NCBI RefSeq assembly: GCF_003073045.1
Contig: NC_037596.1
Location: 13,699,950 to 13,763,949 of the forward strand
Direction of reading: 5' to 3'
Length of the DNA stretch: 64,000 nucleotides
From: Pomacea canaliculata
Taxonomy: Eukaryota; Mollusca; Gastropoda; Architaenioglossa; Ampullariidae
The translations under genes were made by a program, and so were the position numbers. This document shows positions 33,951 to 47,257 of this stretch, piece after piece. The notes under the pieces were generated by a model, which worked only from the letters and a program-made list of their open reading frames with translations, ran no database searches and had not been told where the DNA came from. Positions within the stretch are counted from its first letter, which is position 1. Each line of letters opens with the position of its first letter.

Positions 33951-36900
33951 TACTTCCGGGTGCATCCTGCACCATTTGTCATTTACCCTGGTACCACAGA
34001 CTAGCCGATTCTCCTTCCACGTCCTTCATTGATCGGAATTCCATCTGTAATCAACAACCCACCTCTTGTGTCCCTCCCCCCACTCCACCCACCCCTGTCT
34101 CCTTCCACTTCCCCTCTCCAACTCTCCTTCCTCTTCCAACTCCCCTTATCTCCGGAATTCCCTTTTCCGACGACTTTCATCAATCTTTCAAAGTCTGCAC
34201 AAGTGTGCGTGTTTGTGTGTGTGTGTGGAGAATTCTGTTCTGTACTCGCCGTCGACGGTTCTTAGAAAAACACCCTCGATGGTGGCTCCTAATGAAGCGA
34301 CAGGTCTGCCACGAGTCGGGGGTGGAAGCCAGAGACAGGTCGACTGGGCTGTCGTGTAACCCTCCCGACCTCACTGGGTCACGATCTAGAGGCGTCACCT
34401 TAGGATCGATCGGCTTTCGCGTGAGGCTCGTCAGATATGGAGGAGCGGGACAGACGGGGAGTGAGAGTGCTGACAGTTTGGCTTGCCCTTACTCCTTACT
34501 TTTTTTTTCTTTTTTTTTTTCTTTGGAGCAAAGGATGCGCCAAAGGGAGTCTGTTCCTGAAACCTCTGAAAGGAAGTTCGACACTAATCATTCTGTGGGC
34601 AGACGACGTCAATCACGTGACATTTATGCTTTCCTTGTCCCTCTCTTCATCTTCTTCTCTCCCTCTCTCTCTTTCTCGCGAGATAAATCATATCGTTCAG
34701 TCAGAGTCTTCTCCCTCGCGCAAGCATAAACAAGTTTAGTGTTTTCTCCGCCTGGCACGCACACATACAGAGGAGTAAGAGAAGGTTCCAGATTTCGATT
34801 CAAAGAAAACTGTGACAACCTTTTTTTCAGGAAAAAAAAAAGCAAGACACAAAAGACCCATACTCTTAAAAAAATAAATAAACAACAACTCATCATCTCT
34901 AGTTTGTGCAAGCCGACACTTTCAGAGACATGCATCCAGGCGTGATGATTTAAATTTTTTTTTTATTAAAAAAAACCCAGTTATGATGTAAGTACTGTAT
35001 GTTCTCAGTGTGTAAAGTGGTTTTCGAGAACATTCGAGCCGCATGTACAGATGTTGAACCTTGCCCGACTCGCCATATTGCTGTGTTGAAGCAGCGGTCA
35101 GTGCTGTTGTGGCTGCCTTCCAGCAAGAGCAGAACTAACGGTCTAGAGCGCTTCGAGTTTTGCTTGCTGAGGCTCAATCAATAATTTCAGTTATCTACTT
35201 TTTTTCAAAATTTTAATAAGGCGCAGAAATCAGCCACACCCAGCTTTCGCATCTCTGCTCGGGCTGGATGGCAGTCCCCGGAGAGTTTCTATTTTAATTT
35301 TCTTATGAAGTCAGAAGAACCCCGTGGTCTGGTTAATAGTAGGTTAGCAGACTGGGTAGCTGGGTAGGTAAGTGGGTAGACTGCTAGCAAATCACCAAAT
35401 GTGTCCTCGTTTTCCATGGATCTGAGGTTTTATTGTGTTTATTTGGGTCGTACAGCTTCTACTGTTCATATTGCTCATATTGCTGAGAGGATAATACTAA
35501 AATTGTAGGATAGTCGATATAATATGGCATCATCATCATCATGATCATCATCATCATTGAGTACTTCATAAAATATATCTGAAAATTTAAATAACTATAG
35601 AATTTCGATGTGTATTGCGCGTGTGTGTTTTTTTTTCTTTCTTCTCCTTGTCTGTGGAATCGGTTAAAACCAAAAATAAAGTAAGTGAGGGAAAATAGAT
35701 ATCGGTGTATCATCTTGATATGCGAGTTGGTGACTATTAGTGAACAAACAGGTGGATGAATAAATCAAGCTAAATGAGGTAAGTTACAAAAAGGAAAAAG
35801 CGCAATGAAAGGAAAAAGCAGAACAAGTGAAAATGAGAGAGTGAAACGGCAGCAGAGAGAACAGAAAGACAAGAAATGTAATGAGACATCGCAATCATCG
35901 ATGTTCACCTTCCGTGAAGTTTTAATTTCCGTGTTTTGAATGAAAGTACCATGAGCTTAATGACGCATTAACGTGCAGATAAGATGCTTCCACACAACCC
36001 ATCCTGGCGAGCATCAGGCATCTCCATCAGACTTGAACACATTATTTGATTGTAGAATTATAACCATGGCAGACATTTTTTTTCAAGCTTTTATGTGACT
36101 GCACTTGATCAAATCGTCCTCCGTGACACAAACGTTGTTTTACAGCAGAATGAGAATAAAAAGTGTGATGCTTACGAGCGCGCGTCTGCAGTGCCTTGCC
36201 TGCGTGCGTGCGTGCATGCGTCGCGTCGTGTGTGCGTTGTGTGTAGGTGTGGTGTCTGTTCGATTACTTCACCTCCTGCCTACATCTTTCAGTTAGTTTC
36301 CATGCAGGGCAGCTGGTTAAAGGCATAATGTATCAACTCCTAATGGGACTTCCGTTCTCTTCTCCTTTGAGCATCATTATTCATCACTCACTCAACAAAA
36401 GCCGTATTCAGCGAAGTATGATCTTTGTAACAATGAAACGAGTTATCCGTTTCTTTTTCCTTCCCACCGTAGATACCATCGGTTTGAGAGCAAATATATC
36501 TCAAACATCAATCGTTCAGGATTCAGTTCTTACATCTTTGACAAACCCAAACAACTCGATGTAATGTTAATAATGATATTTTTTTCTTTTCAGTCTCTGG
36601 ATAAGACGCTTTATTCGTGTATTTCTGAAATATTTAAATTGTATGTAAATTTGCTGTCAACCAGTCAACCTGTGAAAAATATGATCATGGCGTTAGTTTA
36701 AAATCAAAAGTGTTTAACTCACAACTCATTCATCGCTATTCATTCATTTTTCTTTCCACCCGGTATCTCACAATAATTTCAAAGTGTCCTCCAGTTTCAA
36801 CTGTGGAACACCTGTCCTTGTTGTTAATCGTGACTCGCTTTTACGCAACTGTCATGCGCACTGTGCACTTCCGCTCGGCGCGTGGGGAGCAAAGATCAAG

Positions 36901-38433
36901 CCGCACATCCTTGTCAAATAGTCGGGAGCTGTTGCTGCTGTAGACAGGAAGCGCAGAATTGAGGCCATCTCGGTCCTTGATTCCGAAAACACGTCGACGA
37001 CCTGGTTCAAGACTCATTTTTTTGTTCTGTAAAACGAGAGAGGGCGGGTTGTCCATGTTTTCCAAGCGACCTTTGTGCATGTTCGCTCTCTTCTTTGATG
37101 ATGCTGAAAAATTTAAATGCACATTCGGACTAGTTCAAACAGTTTCAGGAGACGGTCTATTGCCATTAAATGTTAAAATAATCTCTATGTATTTCAGCTC
37201 TATGTAGATTTTTCACCAGTCTTGAATGCTCATGTGATTTTAATCTTAGTGCTGTTGTCCTTGGCAATATTTTGACGCAAGAAAGTTGTTTATATTCGGT
37301 CAACCACTGGAATTGAGTTCGCGACATCGATTGCGCTGTATAGTTTAATGAGTCTCTTCAAGATGAACATTCCGTAGAATAAATATTTTTCTCTTCTTTG
37401 TCCGTGTCTTTTAACATCTCTCTACTCTATGAAATTCTTTTTGTGCTTTCTTCTTTTATTTTTCTCCATCTCCCCCTCTCCACAAAGGACATCTTTATAC
37501 ACGAATGTTTTGCTATGTAAAAACACTGATGAAAAGTCAGAAACGACATGTAATGTTTGTATTGTGATAGTTACTGCATGAAAAACTGTGGTAATCATAT
37601 CTGCTGCTTGCCTCTTTTGTATCTCTGTTCTGTCATAACCCAGTTTCACAACCTAGTTCAACACCCAGACCCCAGACAAGTTTCTTCTCACAACGTAGGA
37701 CTATCGTAGACTTAAAGTGCTTCATTGTACAGAAAGATGTCATCACTCTTAAAGTACTCCACAAACAAGTTCACTCAGTTTTTTTTTTTTTTTTATAGTC
37801 GACCCAAATCGTTGATCCTCAAAGTAATATCAATACTTATTACTCGAACCCGACTCCAAACATCCAGCAACTATCTAGCTATCTGCAAAAACAAAACAAT
37901 AATTTAGCTCTATGGCCCCTAAACACATGCACGCACGCACAGACACACATGCTTACGACTCTCGTTTACTCGTTGACTGTTCATCAAGTGTGAATGTCCG
38001 AGGACGCGAGAAACTGTCACTCTGTGGCACTAGAGTTCCGGTGGGGAATTTGTGTTTTACGCCGTGTCAGCAGCTAATGCTTTTATACGCAAGCAGCAGC
38101 CCTTGAACAGATTGCCACGGCAGAGAAAAGAACAGCTGCTAGACGAGAAATGACTCAGGGAGCCAACCTTCACTGTATTGTACAGGCGCTAACAGCGTAA
38201 CCGTTCGCCACCACGCTCTATAGTTCCGGTACCAGAGATGATGATTTGGTGTGATGATGATGCTGCATGTGGTGGTTGTTGGGGCGGGGCATGGTGGATC
38301 TCATAGTGTGATAATAATGTAGAAAAAGTTAAGCACTCAAAAACACTCGGAGGCGGAGGAACGAGTGAAAGCGCATCGACCTTTGACAGAACATTGTTCA
38401 TCATCAAACCGATCTCTTTAGTGAGACACAGGA
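33950..38433 (+). other. Presumed intron or intergenic; no exon recognised
   Basis: Pyrimidine-rich at 34060-34180 and 34490-34690, an (ATC)n tract at 35524-35560 and AT-rich elsewhere. I found no convincing exon, so the putative gene starting at the CpG island cannot be followed. Confidence 0.4.
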
Positions 38434-38533
38434 NNNNNNNNNNNNNNNNNNNNNNNNNNNNNNNNNNNNNNNNNNNNNNNNNNNNNNNNNNNNNNNNNNN
38501 NNNNNNNNNNNNNNNNNNNNNNNNNNNNNNNNN
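38434..38533. other. Assembly gap (100 N)
   Basis: Exactly 100 undetermined bases, the conventional size for a gap of unknown length. Order across it rests on scaffolding. Confidence 0.99.
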
Positions 38534-39900
38534 CGTTGTGTCTCCATTGAAGCATATTGTTACACATTGTTTTTCCTGTGCATTTTCCACAGAATCATTT
38601 TTTTCTCTCATCTAGTATTTCTTGCTTTGGCGGTGGGCATCATCATACAAACTTGGGTCATAACTTCGATAATCTAGTACTAAGACGCTGTCAAACTTGC
38701 TATAATATTCCTACTCCGTGGACTGAAATGAATCCTCTTGTGCAGAGTTCAACAAATCTGTATACATAAGAGGGACTTTTGCTTGTGCAGCATTTTCATT
38801 ATTAACTCATTTCTATTTCCATCAGTGCATGCATAGTAATATTGTTGCGTCAATAGTATTATCATCAACATCCGTTGTCATTAAGACCTAACAGTCACAT
38901 TTATAACAGTAGTGTTTAAATCAGCATAAACATAAGCTCAGATTCCAAGATGCACGCATCAAAGTTTTCACGCACATCAATTAGCTGTGCAAAATTCTTG
39001 TTTAATTGGAAAGTGTAATTTCATGCATCAAAACCTGCCAACGTTTTCTTCATGTCCTGTTATTGCAAACGGAGTGTTGTTTGGCAATATAGGCTATTTT
39101 CACAGTTGCGTTAACATGTCTTGAATAACCATCATCATATCCCAAGGAAAACATGTCCAATTGGTTAGCGAACATTCAGGACAAGTGAAGAAAAGAACAT
39201 CATTAAAGATTCTCTAACTAACAAAACAACGTTCTTTATGGGGTAAGCCAGTTCGGTCTCATAATTTTCAATTTGAAAAGTTTACAAGTGTACTAGTTTC
39301 GTCGAACAAATGGGTGTCAAAATAGCAGGTTCGTAGAAGTGCTTGCCGATTCGACAATATCGATAGCCATGTGACTTTAATCGGGATTTAGCGTCTTTTA
39401 GCCATCGTGCGTCAAGCGGCTTTTGACACGTAGTCTTTCAGACAGGTGTCTCTAGCATAAGGCGATTCTCTCACTTCATATCATATGCTCTGTCCTCCGT
39501 CTAGGAGAAGTAGGAAAGAGGATGTGGTTGATAAAATGACTTGCAGTAGCTGCTTCAACTTTCAAAGGTGCTTCTGTAGCGTGCAGCCTATCTGTTATGT
39601 ATATTATTTTCTCTGACTGTCTGAGATCTGGTAATTTCAAAATACTGCATGCTGAGAGGAAACGTTAAAGCTAAGGTGCTGGAAGGTGTTCAACATTGCT
39701 ATAGGCTGTTGTTAGTTGGGATTAGCAATTTATTTCTGTTGTTGAAGTTTTTAGAAAATCAGTCGATTGCTGATTTTCTTGGCACCTCCTGTATGCAAAT
39801 AAATACTCAACATTTAACAGTAAGGAAACATTACTTTCAGCTTGCTATACTATAGATTATAATATATACTGTGGTCGTATTTCCATATAGTCTAGCATTG
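38534..39900. other. Intergenic or intronic, nothing supported
   Basis: AT-rich; no gene, RNA or repeat recognised. Confidence 0.4.
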
Positions 39901-39907
39901 TTCTCCA

Positions 39908-39931
39908 TGTGTCATATTGGCAGTGTTGCGT
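39908..39931 (+). repeat. Direct repeat shared with 41600-41623
   Basis: GTGTCATATTGGCAGTGTTG followed by CGTG occurs at 39908 and again at 41600. The TGTCATATTGGC start resembles an LTR 5' end, so the 1.7 kb between may be a decayed LTR element. No coding domain was recognised inside. Confidence 0.4.
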
Positions 39932-39964
39932 GATGATGTGGTTGTTTTTGGATGTTTGTTGATG

Positions 39965-40145
39965 CTGTGGGTGGCGCCTTGCGGCCACCACCTCTGACTT
40001 CAGTCTGTCGACCACTCTTAGTCTGGTCTCTACCCTTACGACCTGTCACATGGGTGACTGCTAGAGCTGATGCTCTGGTCGGCATAGCTTATTAGGTATC
40101 GAGACACGCAACCCCCGACCGCGGCAGGTGGTGATCAACAGGGGA
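39965..40145 (+). mobile_element. Probable LINE 3'-end relic
   Basis: CACATGGGTGACTGCTAGAG ... GGTCGGCATAGCTTATTAGG ... GAGACACGCAACCCCCGACC ... GGCAGGTGGTGATC resembles the 3' terminal segment seen on many animal non-LTR retrotransposons (GGGTGAC...CATAGCT...ACACGCAA.CCCC). Identified from memory of the pattern; no ORF remains. Confidence 0.4.
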
Positions 40146-40149
40146 TAGT

Positions 40150-41600
40150 TACAGTAGTAAAACAAAATCTATGTGAATTTTACTATACTGGTACATACGT
40201 TGCTGCGAGTGGCATCAAGCTGTTCCTTCTTCTGCAGCAACAGCCCTGAGCTTGCTGATATGGGTCTGCGGTGGTATCACAGCTACTGACAAGCCTGCCT
40301 ATACTTTCACTGCCACTCGCATCACCTCATGCATTCACTTGATGGACTCGTGAACTTTTCAGCAAGCCTGTTGACAAAATACAGCATGTGTTGTAGAAAG
40401 CAAATATTTATATTAAACATATAAGTATATTATAAATATACATTATCTGTTTTTATATTAAGTTTGACAATCACTAGTACTATTAACAAAACTGCACAGG
40501 AATTTGACGAAAAATGATTAGGCATGTTACATCTCTGATAAACAAATCATTCTATTAACGCAAATGTGATCATGCAGAAGCTCATGAAACTGCAGACTTA
40601 AAGCACCTTTAAAACTTCAGATTTTTCAGATCACTAATATAAAATGCTGGTTTTGCGTTAAAAAGAAAGATTAATTAACAAACGCAGTCTGTTCTAAGAA
40701 GATTCAGACACCAGTTTCTTTCGCACTTTGATAGCTATATGCAACAAGCATAAGTTAATAGTCACTTGGTCTAAGCAGTCATTTGCTGGTGGAGACTTTG
40801 TAAAGTAAGACCTAAGTCTCTTTGTGGTCCATCATTTAATCATTTGATCTTTTCTTGGGCCATACTCAGCTTACAGCATTAAGTGTACTCTTATTTATTC
40901 ATGATGCAATTTTTTTTTCGCAGGTGATCCATACGCTGGCATCAATTCTAATTTTTGAAGTATTTTTCGGTTAAAAAGAGGTCATGGAACGAGATTGAAT
41001 AGTTACTGCCGAAAGGCACAAGAATAGTGAAAACAATTATGCAAAAAACATAAATGCTAAACAATTTTTAAAAATTTTATGTTTCTCCAGAATATGCCTG
41101 TATTTAATTACGCATTTCATATTTGCTGCAATTCAATGTTGTCTATCTTGTCAAACGTGGCCAAACGATGAGAACTGTCATTCTTCAATTCTATTGGAGC
41201 AAAAGTTTCATTTATTTTGGGGAAAGACATTGTGAAAACATGTACATTATCATCATATTTGCAAAATTATCAAATTCTGCATAAGCATCATGCTGATCAG
41301 CAGTTCAGCGGATGTTGGTGAGTTTCCTGTATGGCAGCAGATGTTAGTGCTGTTCTGGTGCAGGAACTGTTCAGTTCTATTTCTGTTGGTAACCTTCTGC
41401 ATTCCAATGCATGAGTTAATGTTGAGGTTTTCTTGGCTTTGGTGGTATACTGGCAGTCGTTTCCTTCTCGTCCCTGGTTCCCGCGAACGAGTTGGAAGGG
41501 ACCTCCAGTGCTGAGAGTGCTCCTTTGAGTCGGGAGCGGCACTGCGCTGCCTGGCGGATCCTTCACAGGGCGAGCACCATTTCTGTCAATTCTGTCTCAA
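40150..41600. other. No gene recognised
   Basis: AT-rich except for a more GC-rich stretch at 41290-41590, which is open on the minus strand for 89 codons but matches nothing I know. Confidence 0.35.
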
Positions 41601-41619
41601 GTGTCATATTGGCAGTGTT

Positions 41620-43490
41620 GCGTGGTGAATAGTGTTTTTTCGGAGTGCGCTTTTTGCCAGTATGTAACAGTGCTATGTGTGTGGGAAATCTTTATAAGAT
41701 TTTGTTTTTATTAAAGAATACTTTTTTTATGAGCTTGCATTGCATGTCGAGCAAGTAAGAAAGTATATAGTATAAGAACAAAGTGTGAATGTTCAGTCAT
41801 TGATGTTTATTATTTGTTCATGTGCACGATGGCTATGATTTTTTGTCATGAACATTTTGAACTGTCCTGGCTTCTCCTTCACGCAAAGTCAACGGGATTT
41901 CCGAAGGATCCATAAGGTTGATTTGAAATGTCTACATATGATTAGCTTTTTTTTTTTCTTTTCTTTTTTTTTTTTGTGAAAAAACTTCATGGTGAAACGT
42001 GTATAAGTATATTGTTAATACTACTTTCAGTTTAAGAAAATAATTATCACTGCGAAAATTTTAAAGTGTTAATCACATTTGACAACAGATGATTTTTTTT
42101 AATGTGCTTCAAGAAATTGGTAGGCTTCACCATATGATGGTGAGAAAAGAAGATAGATGTGTGTGCCATCTGGCAAGGACAAAAAAACTGATGGCATTGC
42201 ACATTCTAAGACATCTGTATGTACAAGATGGGATGATTATTGAGTCTCTTCGATGAAACAATCTGACCAATTACTTTGCATCTCGATGTAAGCAGGTTAT
42301 TGTTTCAGGAAAGTCTGTGTTTATCTAACTGTGGGTTATAAAGCTTTTCTAATGGATCTGATGGTAGCCTGAAAGGGTGCAAATGCCATTTCACGTTGAT
42401 AGGCTCTTTTTTTTATGTATTTGTCACATTGTAATCAATCACTAAGCTATGCTTTGTAAATCCGTTCATGAAAACTTTATCATTTACCTTATGTGTAACA
42501 TTGTAATTTAGTTATTAAGATGTTTTTTTTGCTTCATCGGATATTTAATAATATTTCTCCAAATGTAACTTGCTTTTGGCTCAAGCTCTTGGGTTGATTG
42601 GAAGATGAGAGTTGTTGTGAAAGGTGTTTTACAGTTTTACATTTTACTTACAAATATAAAACTTTGAATTGTAGTTTTGGTGCAGAAGCTACTCTCCATA
42701 AGATTTTTTCACATTGTATGTATAATATTTATGGTCGGCAATTCTTTTAGGCATACTTATATTTTAAAAGCATAGCTCTAGCTCTGTTCTCCAAACGGTG
42801 CTACAATAAGACCTTCATTGTTGTTTTTTGGCATCAGTATGAAAGACTTTCTGAATTATGCACATCAGACTAAGTACTTAAACACTAAAGAGTTTGGGGG
42901 GTATGGTGTACAACTACTTTCTTTTGGCATGTGCTGTCCATTTAACGTCTCACATGTTGACGGCATTCTTTACATAAAAAAGTTCTAGAATAGTCATAAA
43001 ACACACCATGAGATGCTGACAATACCAAATTTTCATCTTTTTTATAGTAAATTTGAATCAAAATATATTTAACTACAGTTTCCAGGGGGGGGGTGTTGAT
43101 TCATCACCTATTACCCTTTTGGATACAGTACTAAAATGGCATACAGATTCCTTCTGGAAATGGGTGGGATTATTGTTTGCCATCGAATGCAGTATCTGGA
43201 GCTACCATGTTTACAAATGAAAAAGTTGTGAGCTCTTTCTCCTGTACAGAAGTTCTTCATGTGAACTCTCGAAATCTTCAGTTTTAAATTATACCAAGTT
43301 CGTGCATTCAAACAACATCACAGAGGAATTGGTTCTATCAAAAGTGTTCTCGCATGCCTGCGCACTATGGAAGGAGAGAAAATCCTCGAGCCGTCCTTGA
43401 ACAGGCATCACATACAAAGAGTGTCACAAGACGAGATCTGAAAGAGAAACCTTTTACTCATGATGTCGAGTTTATTTCTCAAATCGAAAA
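41620..43490 (+). repeat. Duplicated repeat, copy 2
   Basis: Collinear with 1740-2060 plus 3880-5480, without the 1.8 kb that separates them there. It includes a partial SINE (43340-43450, ACGAGATCTGAA, CACAAAGAGTGTC). It carries many one-base deletions relative to copy 1, and no gene. Confidence 0.6.
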
Positions 43491-43494
43491 AAAA

Positions 43495-44365
43495 ATATTC
43501 TTCATTTTAAAAAAAAATTATGGAGAGGAAGGAATGGTTTATCGTCGATATTGTAATCACATCAAGAGATGCAACAACTTGCGCCTTACTGTGGTATTAC
43601 TTTTGGAATATGATAATATTGGTAATTACAACGAGGAGGGTAAAAAATCAACGTAACATAATATGGAAGCAGCTTAAAATCCATCTTAAAACCGAGAAGA
43701 TGTCAAACGGTTTGACGCAAGTTTGGCAATTGTAAGTGTACTTCCAAAGTCATCCTTTTTAAAATATTTTGAAATGCTGACTTTAACAGAAATGATCAAT
43801 TTTTTTTTAAATGTTCATTTAGGAAGTTTAAAAAGCTGTTTTTATATGAAGCGGCTAAAACGGTCAACCTCGTGATGTTCTCCAGATTTCTGTCTGACAT
43901 TTTCGGACAAGAAACTAGACTAGCATGTGGCATCCACACAAACTCACACACACTGCAACAGTGATTATGTTCAAAAACGGATCAGTGCAGAGCTGGGAGT
44001 TTCTCGACTGGTTAAGACTGAAAGACAGAGGTTACTACAAGCATGTTAATAAAACAGAAAATGTAAACCGTTCGCATGATTCTCCACAATCATTACTCGA
44101 AAGAAGTAAGCTACATAAAGCCTGGCACGACCTGGGATATTGCGCTAAATTAAAATGTGTGTAAACATTCGGTCGAGGCTCCATGCTTTCAAGTATGAGT
44201 GATAAAAAAAAAACCCGAAAAAATAAATTATTAATGTGTAAATAAGCCATTTGAGTTCTTTTTAATTTAAATCATCTACTACTGATTTGTGTGTGTGTGG
44301 TGCTCATATATTAGAAGTGAACTTATTACCCTTTGCTCGCATCAAAACGTTCCGGTTTATCGTCG
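43495..44365. other. Intergenic, nothing supported
   Basis: Open frames of up to 80-100 codons exist (e.g. 43925-44164 on +), but without a signal peptide, domain or splice context. Confidence 0.35.
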
Positions 44366-44369
44366 AATG

Positions 44370-44600
44370 GCAACATGGTTGATCACATGCAGAAAAAAAA
44401 ACAAAAAACAACAGCGTGCTCGAAGACGAAGATCTGAACCCAGAAACAGCTATTAAGGTTACCAGCTGTTAAAATGCAGACACAATGTATGATTCCGCTC
44501 TAGGCTTTGTTTTTATTTTACAATGATTTGTACCTACCCAGGGTACCTGGCTCGCCTCAGGTCGATGTCTGCTACTCAGCGTAGAAATAAAACTCACTTT
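44370..44600 (-). repeat. SINE-like copy
   Basis: Minus strand carries CTGGGTTCAGATCTTCGTC, the box-B-like motif of the SINE at 5140, preceded by CCAGGTACCCTGGGTAGGTA. Closely related copies lie at 46065-46350 and 49455-49750. Confidence 0.5.
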
Positions 44601-46064
44601 TCAATCTTTCTCCCTTGCAAAGCCCTCACCTCTGTGTATCTGCTACATCTAGATGACGACGTCTGTTATTCTTAATAATCTAAAGCTTTAACGTGTACGG
44701 AGAAGAAAAAAACTAAAATCGCAAAAAGCATCAAAATAAGCATTCTCTGGTGAAATGCACACCATCTAAACATTGTCCCAGACCTAGACATATTTCAAAA
44801 ACTGCTTAAAATTCTCTTACCTGGTGTCAGTAAACTTTGGTGGGATTTATTGTTTCAACTTTTTAACCATCAAAGTGGGATACCACGGTCTATTTCGCTT
44901 GTAAAGTGGAGAACACCTGGATAAGTTTACAAACTTATTCAATAATAAAATAAAAGGAGTTCAGAATAAGGAGAAAACAAGCAAACGACGTCTTTCCTTT
45001 TTTCTGCATTCAGGTGTTCACATCTTTTTACGTTTTAATTGGCTGCCACAAAGACAGAATACATTTTCTGTGAATATGTTTAACATTGGAACATATGTGA
45101 GTTTAAGTTGATCATATTTTTAAACCTAAAGCCAGAACAAGGCAAACCACCATAAACACATATGAACTTAGATTATTAAACTACAGAAATACACTCAAGA
45201 CATGGATAATTACTTTTGGCATTACTTACCAAACAAAGTGCACTTAATGGTGTCCCACCACAGTTGCCGACAACATGAATAACCCATTGAAGTCTGCGAG
45301 TTTTGTAATTAAATGTCGGACAACTAGAACTGCACGCGCACTGCCCACAGACGCACTGCTACATCGATGACAAATAATGATAACAATTATTATGTGGAAG
45401 TTCCAGTCAATGAGACACTAACAGCAGTAGGTCGAAATTGCTCCTGGAAAAATAAAAGCCTCAAACACCATATGTAGTTCTATCAAAGAATGCAGAGAAA
45501 TAACTATCTAAAAGTACCAACGGCTTTAATTACTAACAATTCTTCTCTCGTTTTGTGAAAATAATATGTTAACTAGGTAGTACATTTGCTTGACAGTCGT
45601 TATGACACTGGTTTGAGTACAGCTGTCTCTTTAGTCCCATGTCTTTTGATTGCAGCTCAAAGACCAAACTGAATGGATGCCAAGTGCGAATAGAGTACTT
45701 TGCTGGCGGATAATTAATGAATGGATAGGTTTTTGATGCTGAAATTTACGTATTAGTTTTATATCGCATATATCTACTGATATTTTAAAAAACGCAAGCC
45801 GTTCGGGTTGATCTTCAATGTCAAAAGCGGATTAAACGAAACCTGAATATCATATGATCTCTTTTACATTGTTTGCCTGTAGTCGCAATTACGAGCTTTG
45901 TGTCTATCAACCTTCATATAACCAATATTTGGCAGGAAAGGTCCAGCAGATTGAAAAAGGTGCGGTTCAAAATTAGAAGTCATTGTTTGGACAGCAAACT
46001 AATTTCTGCTGCCAACTGGTATTTTTCATTTATTGCTTTAGTTACGATATACTAAAACTCACAT

Positions 46065-46350
46065 GAGGATTTCACCTATTTCCCCTTCCGAAGTAACCAT
46101 GGCTATATCACAGACAGTCTGCCGGCCCTGTGAAACAGATGTCACTTCCAGAGAAAAAAAAACAACCAATGTGTTCGAGATACGATCTGAACACAGGAGA
46201 GCTCTTAACAGTTACCCCGCTGTTAATATACAGACACAAGGTGTGTTTCCAGTCTACTTTGTTTTTATTCTACAATCATTCGTAGCTAACCAGCTGGGGT
46301 ACCTGGCCGCGCCCCGAGGTTGATTTTTGCTACTCACAGTGGAAATAAAA
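46065..46350 (-). repeat. SINE-like copy in unit 1
   Basis: Minus strand: CCTGTGTTCAGATCGTATCTC then TGACATCTGTTTCACAGGGC CGGC, matching the tail of the 5140 SINE (TGTGATGGCTGTTCACAGGA CCGGC). Confidence 0.5.
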
Positions 46351-47171
46351 CTTTTATTCTTCTTACAGCTGAAGATGAGTCTTATTTTCTAAGTTCTTTC
46401 CTTAATATTTACTTACCAGCAGCATAGTGATCATTTTCGAACAATATAATATTAATATATATATATTTTGAAACGCCTGATGGTAATCTTGCTTTGAGAA
46501 AGTACTTCTAGGTCATTTATTTAACTCAATCCTACCGAAGTCGTGACTATTCAAGACTCTAAAGTTTCCTTCCTGCTGAATTTTAAGAATTCAAACTAAA
46601 CCAAATTAATGAATGTTAAATACTACTATGGTCAAGTACCTGCGCCTGGTCATTTTGTAGAATAAAGATGTGTGAACGTAAAAGGTGATGTTGATGCCAA
46701 CACAGTATCGCACTTCTGTAAAATGTATTTTCTTTACACACGAAAGGAACCAATAAAGATACTCATTGGGAAAAACTGTGGAATTTGACACTAATCTTGA
46801 CGACCAGCTACATTTGCGCAGACTGTCAGAAGTTCCGTGGTTCTGACACGCAGAACAGCTAAATAACAGTCCAGTATTAACTTTCCTAAACCAGAGACAT
46901 TTCTATACAGATTTTTGCCTAAACATCGACTCTTTCATATGAACAGTTTCTAATGATATTGCTAGCCTAAAATATTTTCTAGAAGACTACCGCAACAGCA
47001 GTTTATTCAAAGGGTTCAATTAATAAGCATACGCTTGGTCGTAATTAAATAAAAATAGAAAGATCAAAAGTAGCACGATGTCTGTATATTTTGCGCCGTT
47101 TCCTTTGTTAAACGGGTGTTTATTGATCAGATGATTTTGTCGCAGATAGGTGACTAATTAAAAAAAAAAAG

Positions 47172-47179
47172 TATAAAAA
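47172..47179 (+). promoter_or_regulatory. TATA box of peptide gene 1
   Basis: TATAAAAA 86 nt before the ATG at 47258, followed by GGTAGGTTGGGTCTTTGAGC and TTCATTCTGAATCC, conserved in gene 2 and partly in gene 3. Confidence 0.75.
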
Positions 47180-47257
47180 AGGTAGGTTGGGTCTTTGAGC
47201 TTCATTCTGAATCCTGAAGTCTTCTGACTGGTACAGAAAATTAGTGAAAACTGAAAC

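Noticed and set aside
33159..34729. Long + strand frames (231 and 314 codons) in the CpG island
   Set aside because: Low-complexity Trp/Cys/Gly or Ser/Pro runs from trinucleotide repeats; they read through the donor at 33907 and have no domains.
38189..38615. Open frames across the N gap
   Set aside because: They exist only because undetermined bases contain no stop codons.
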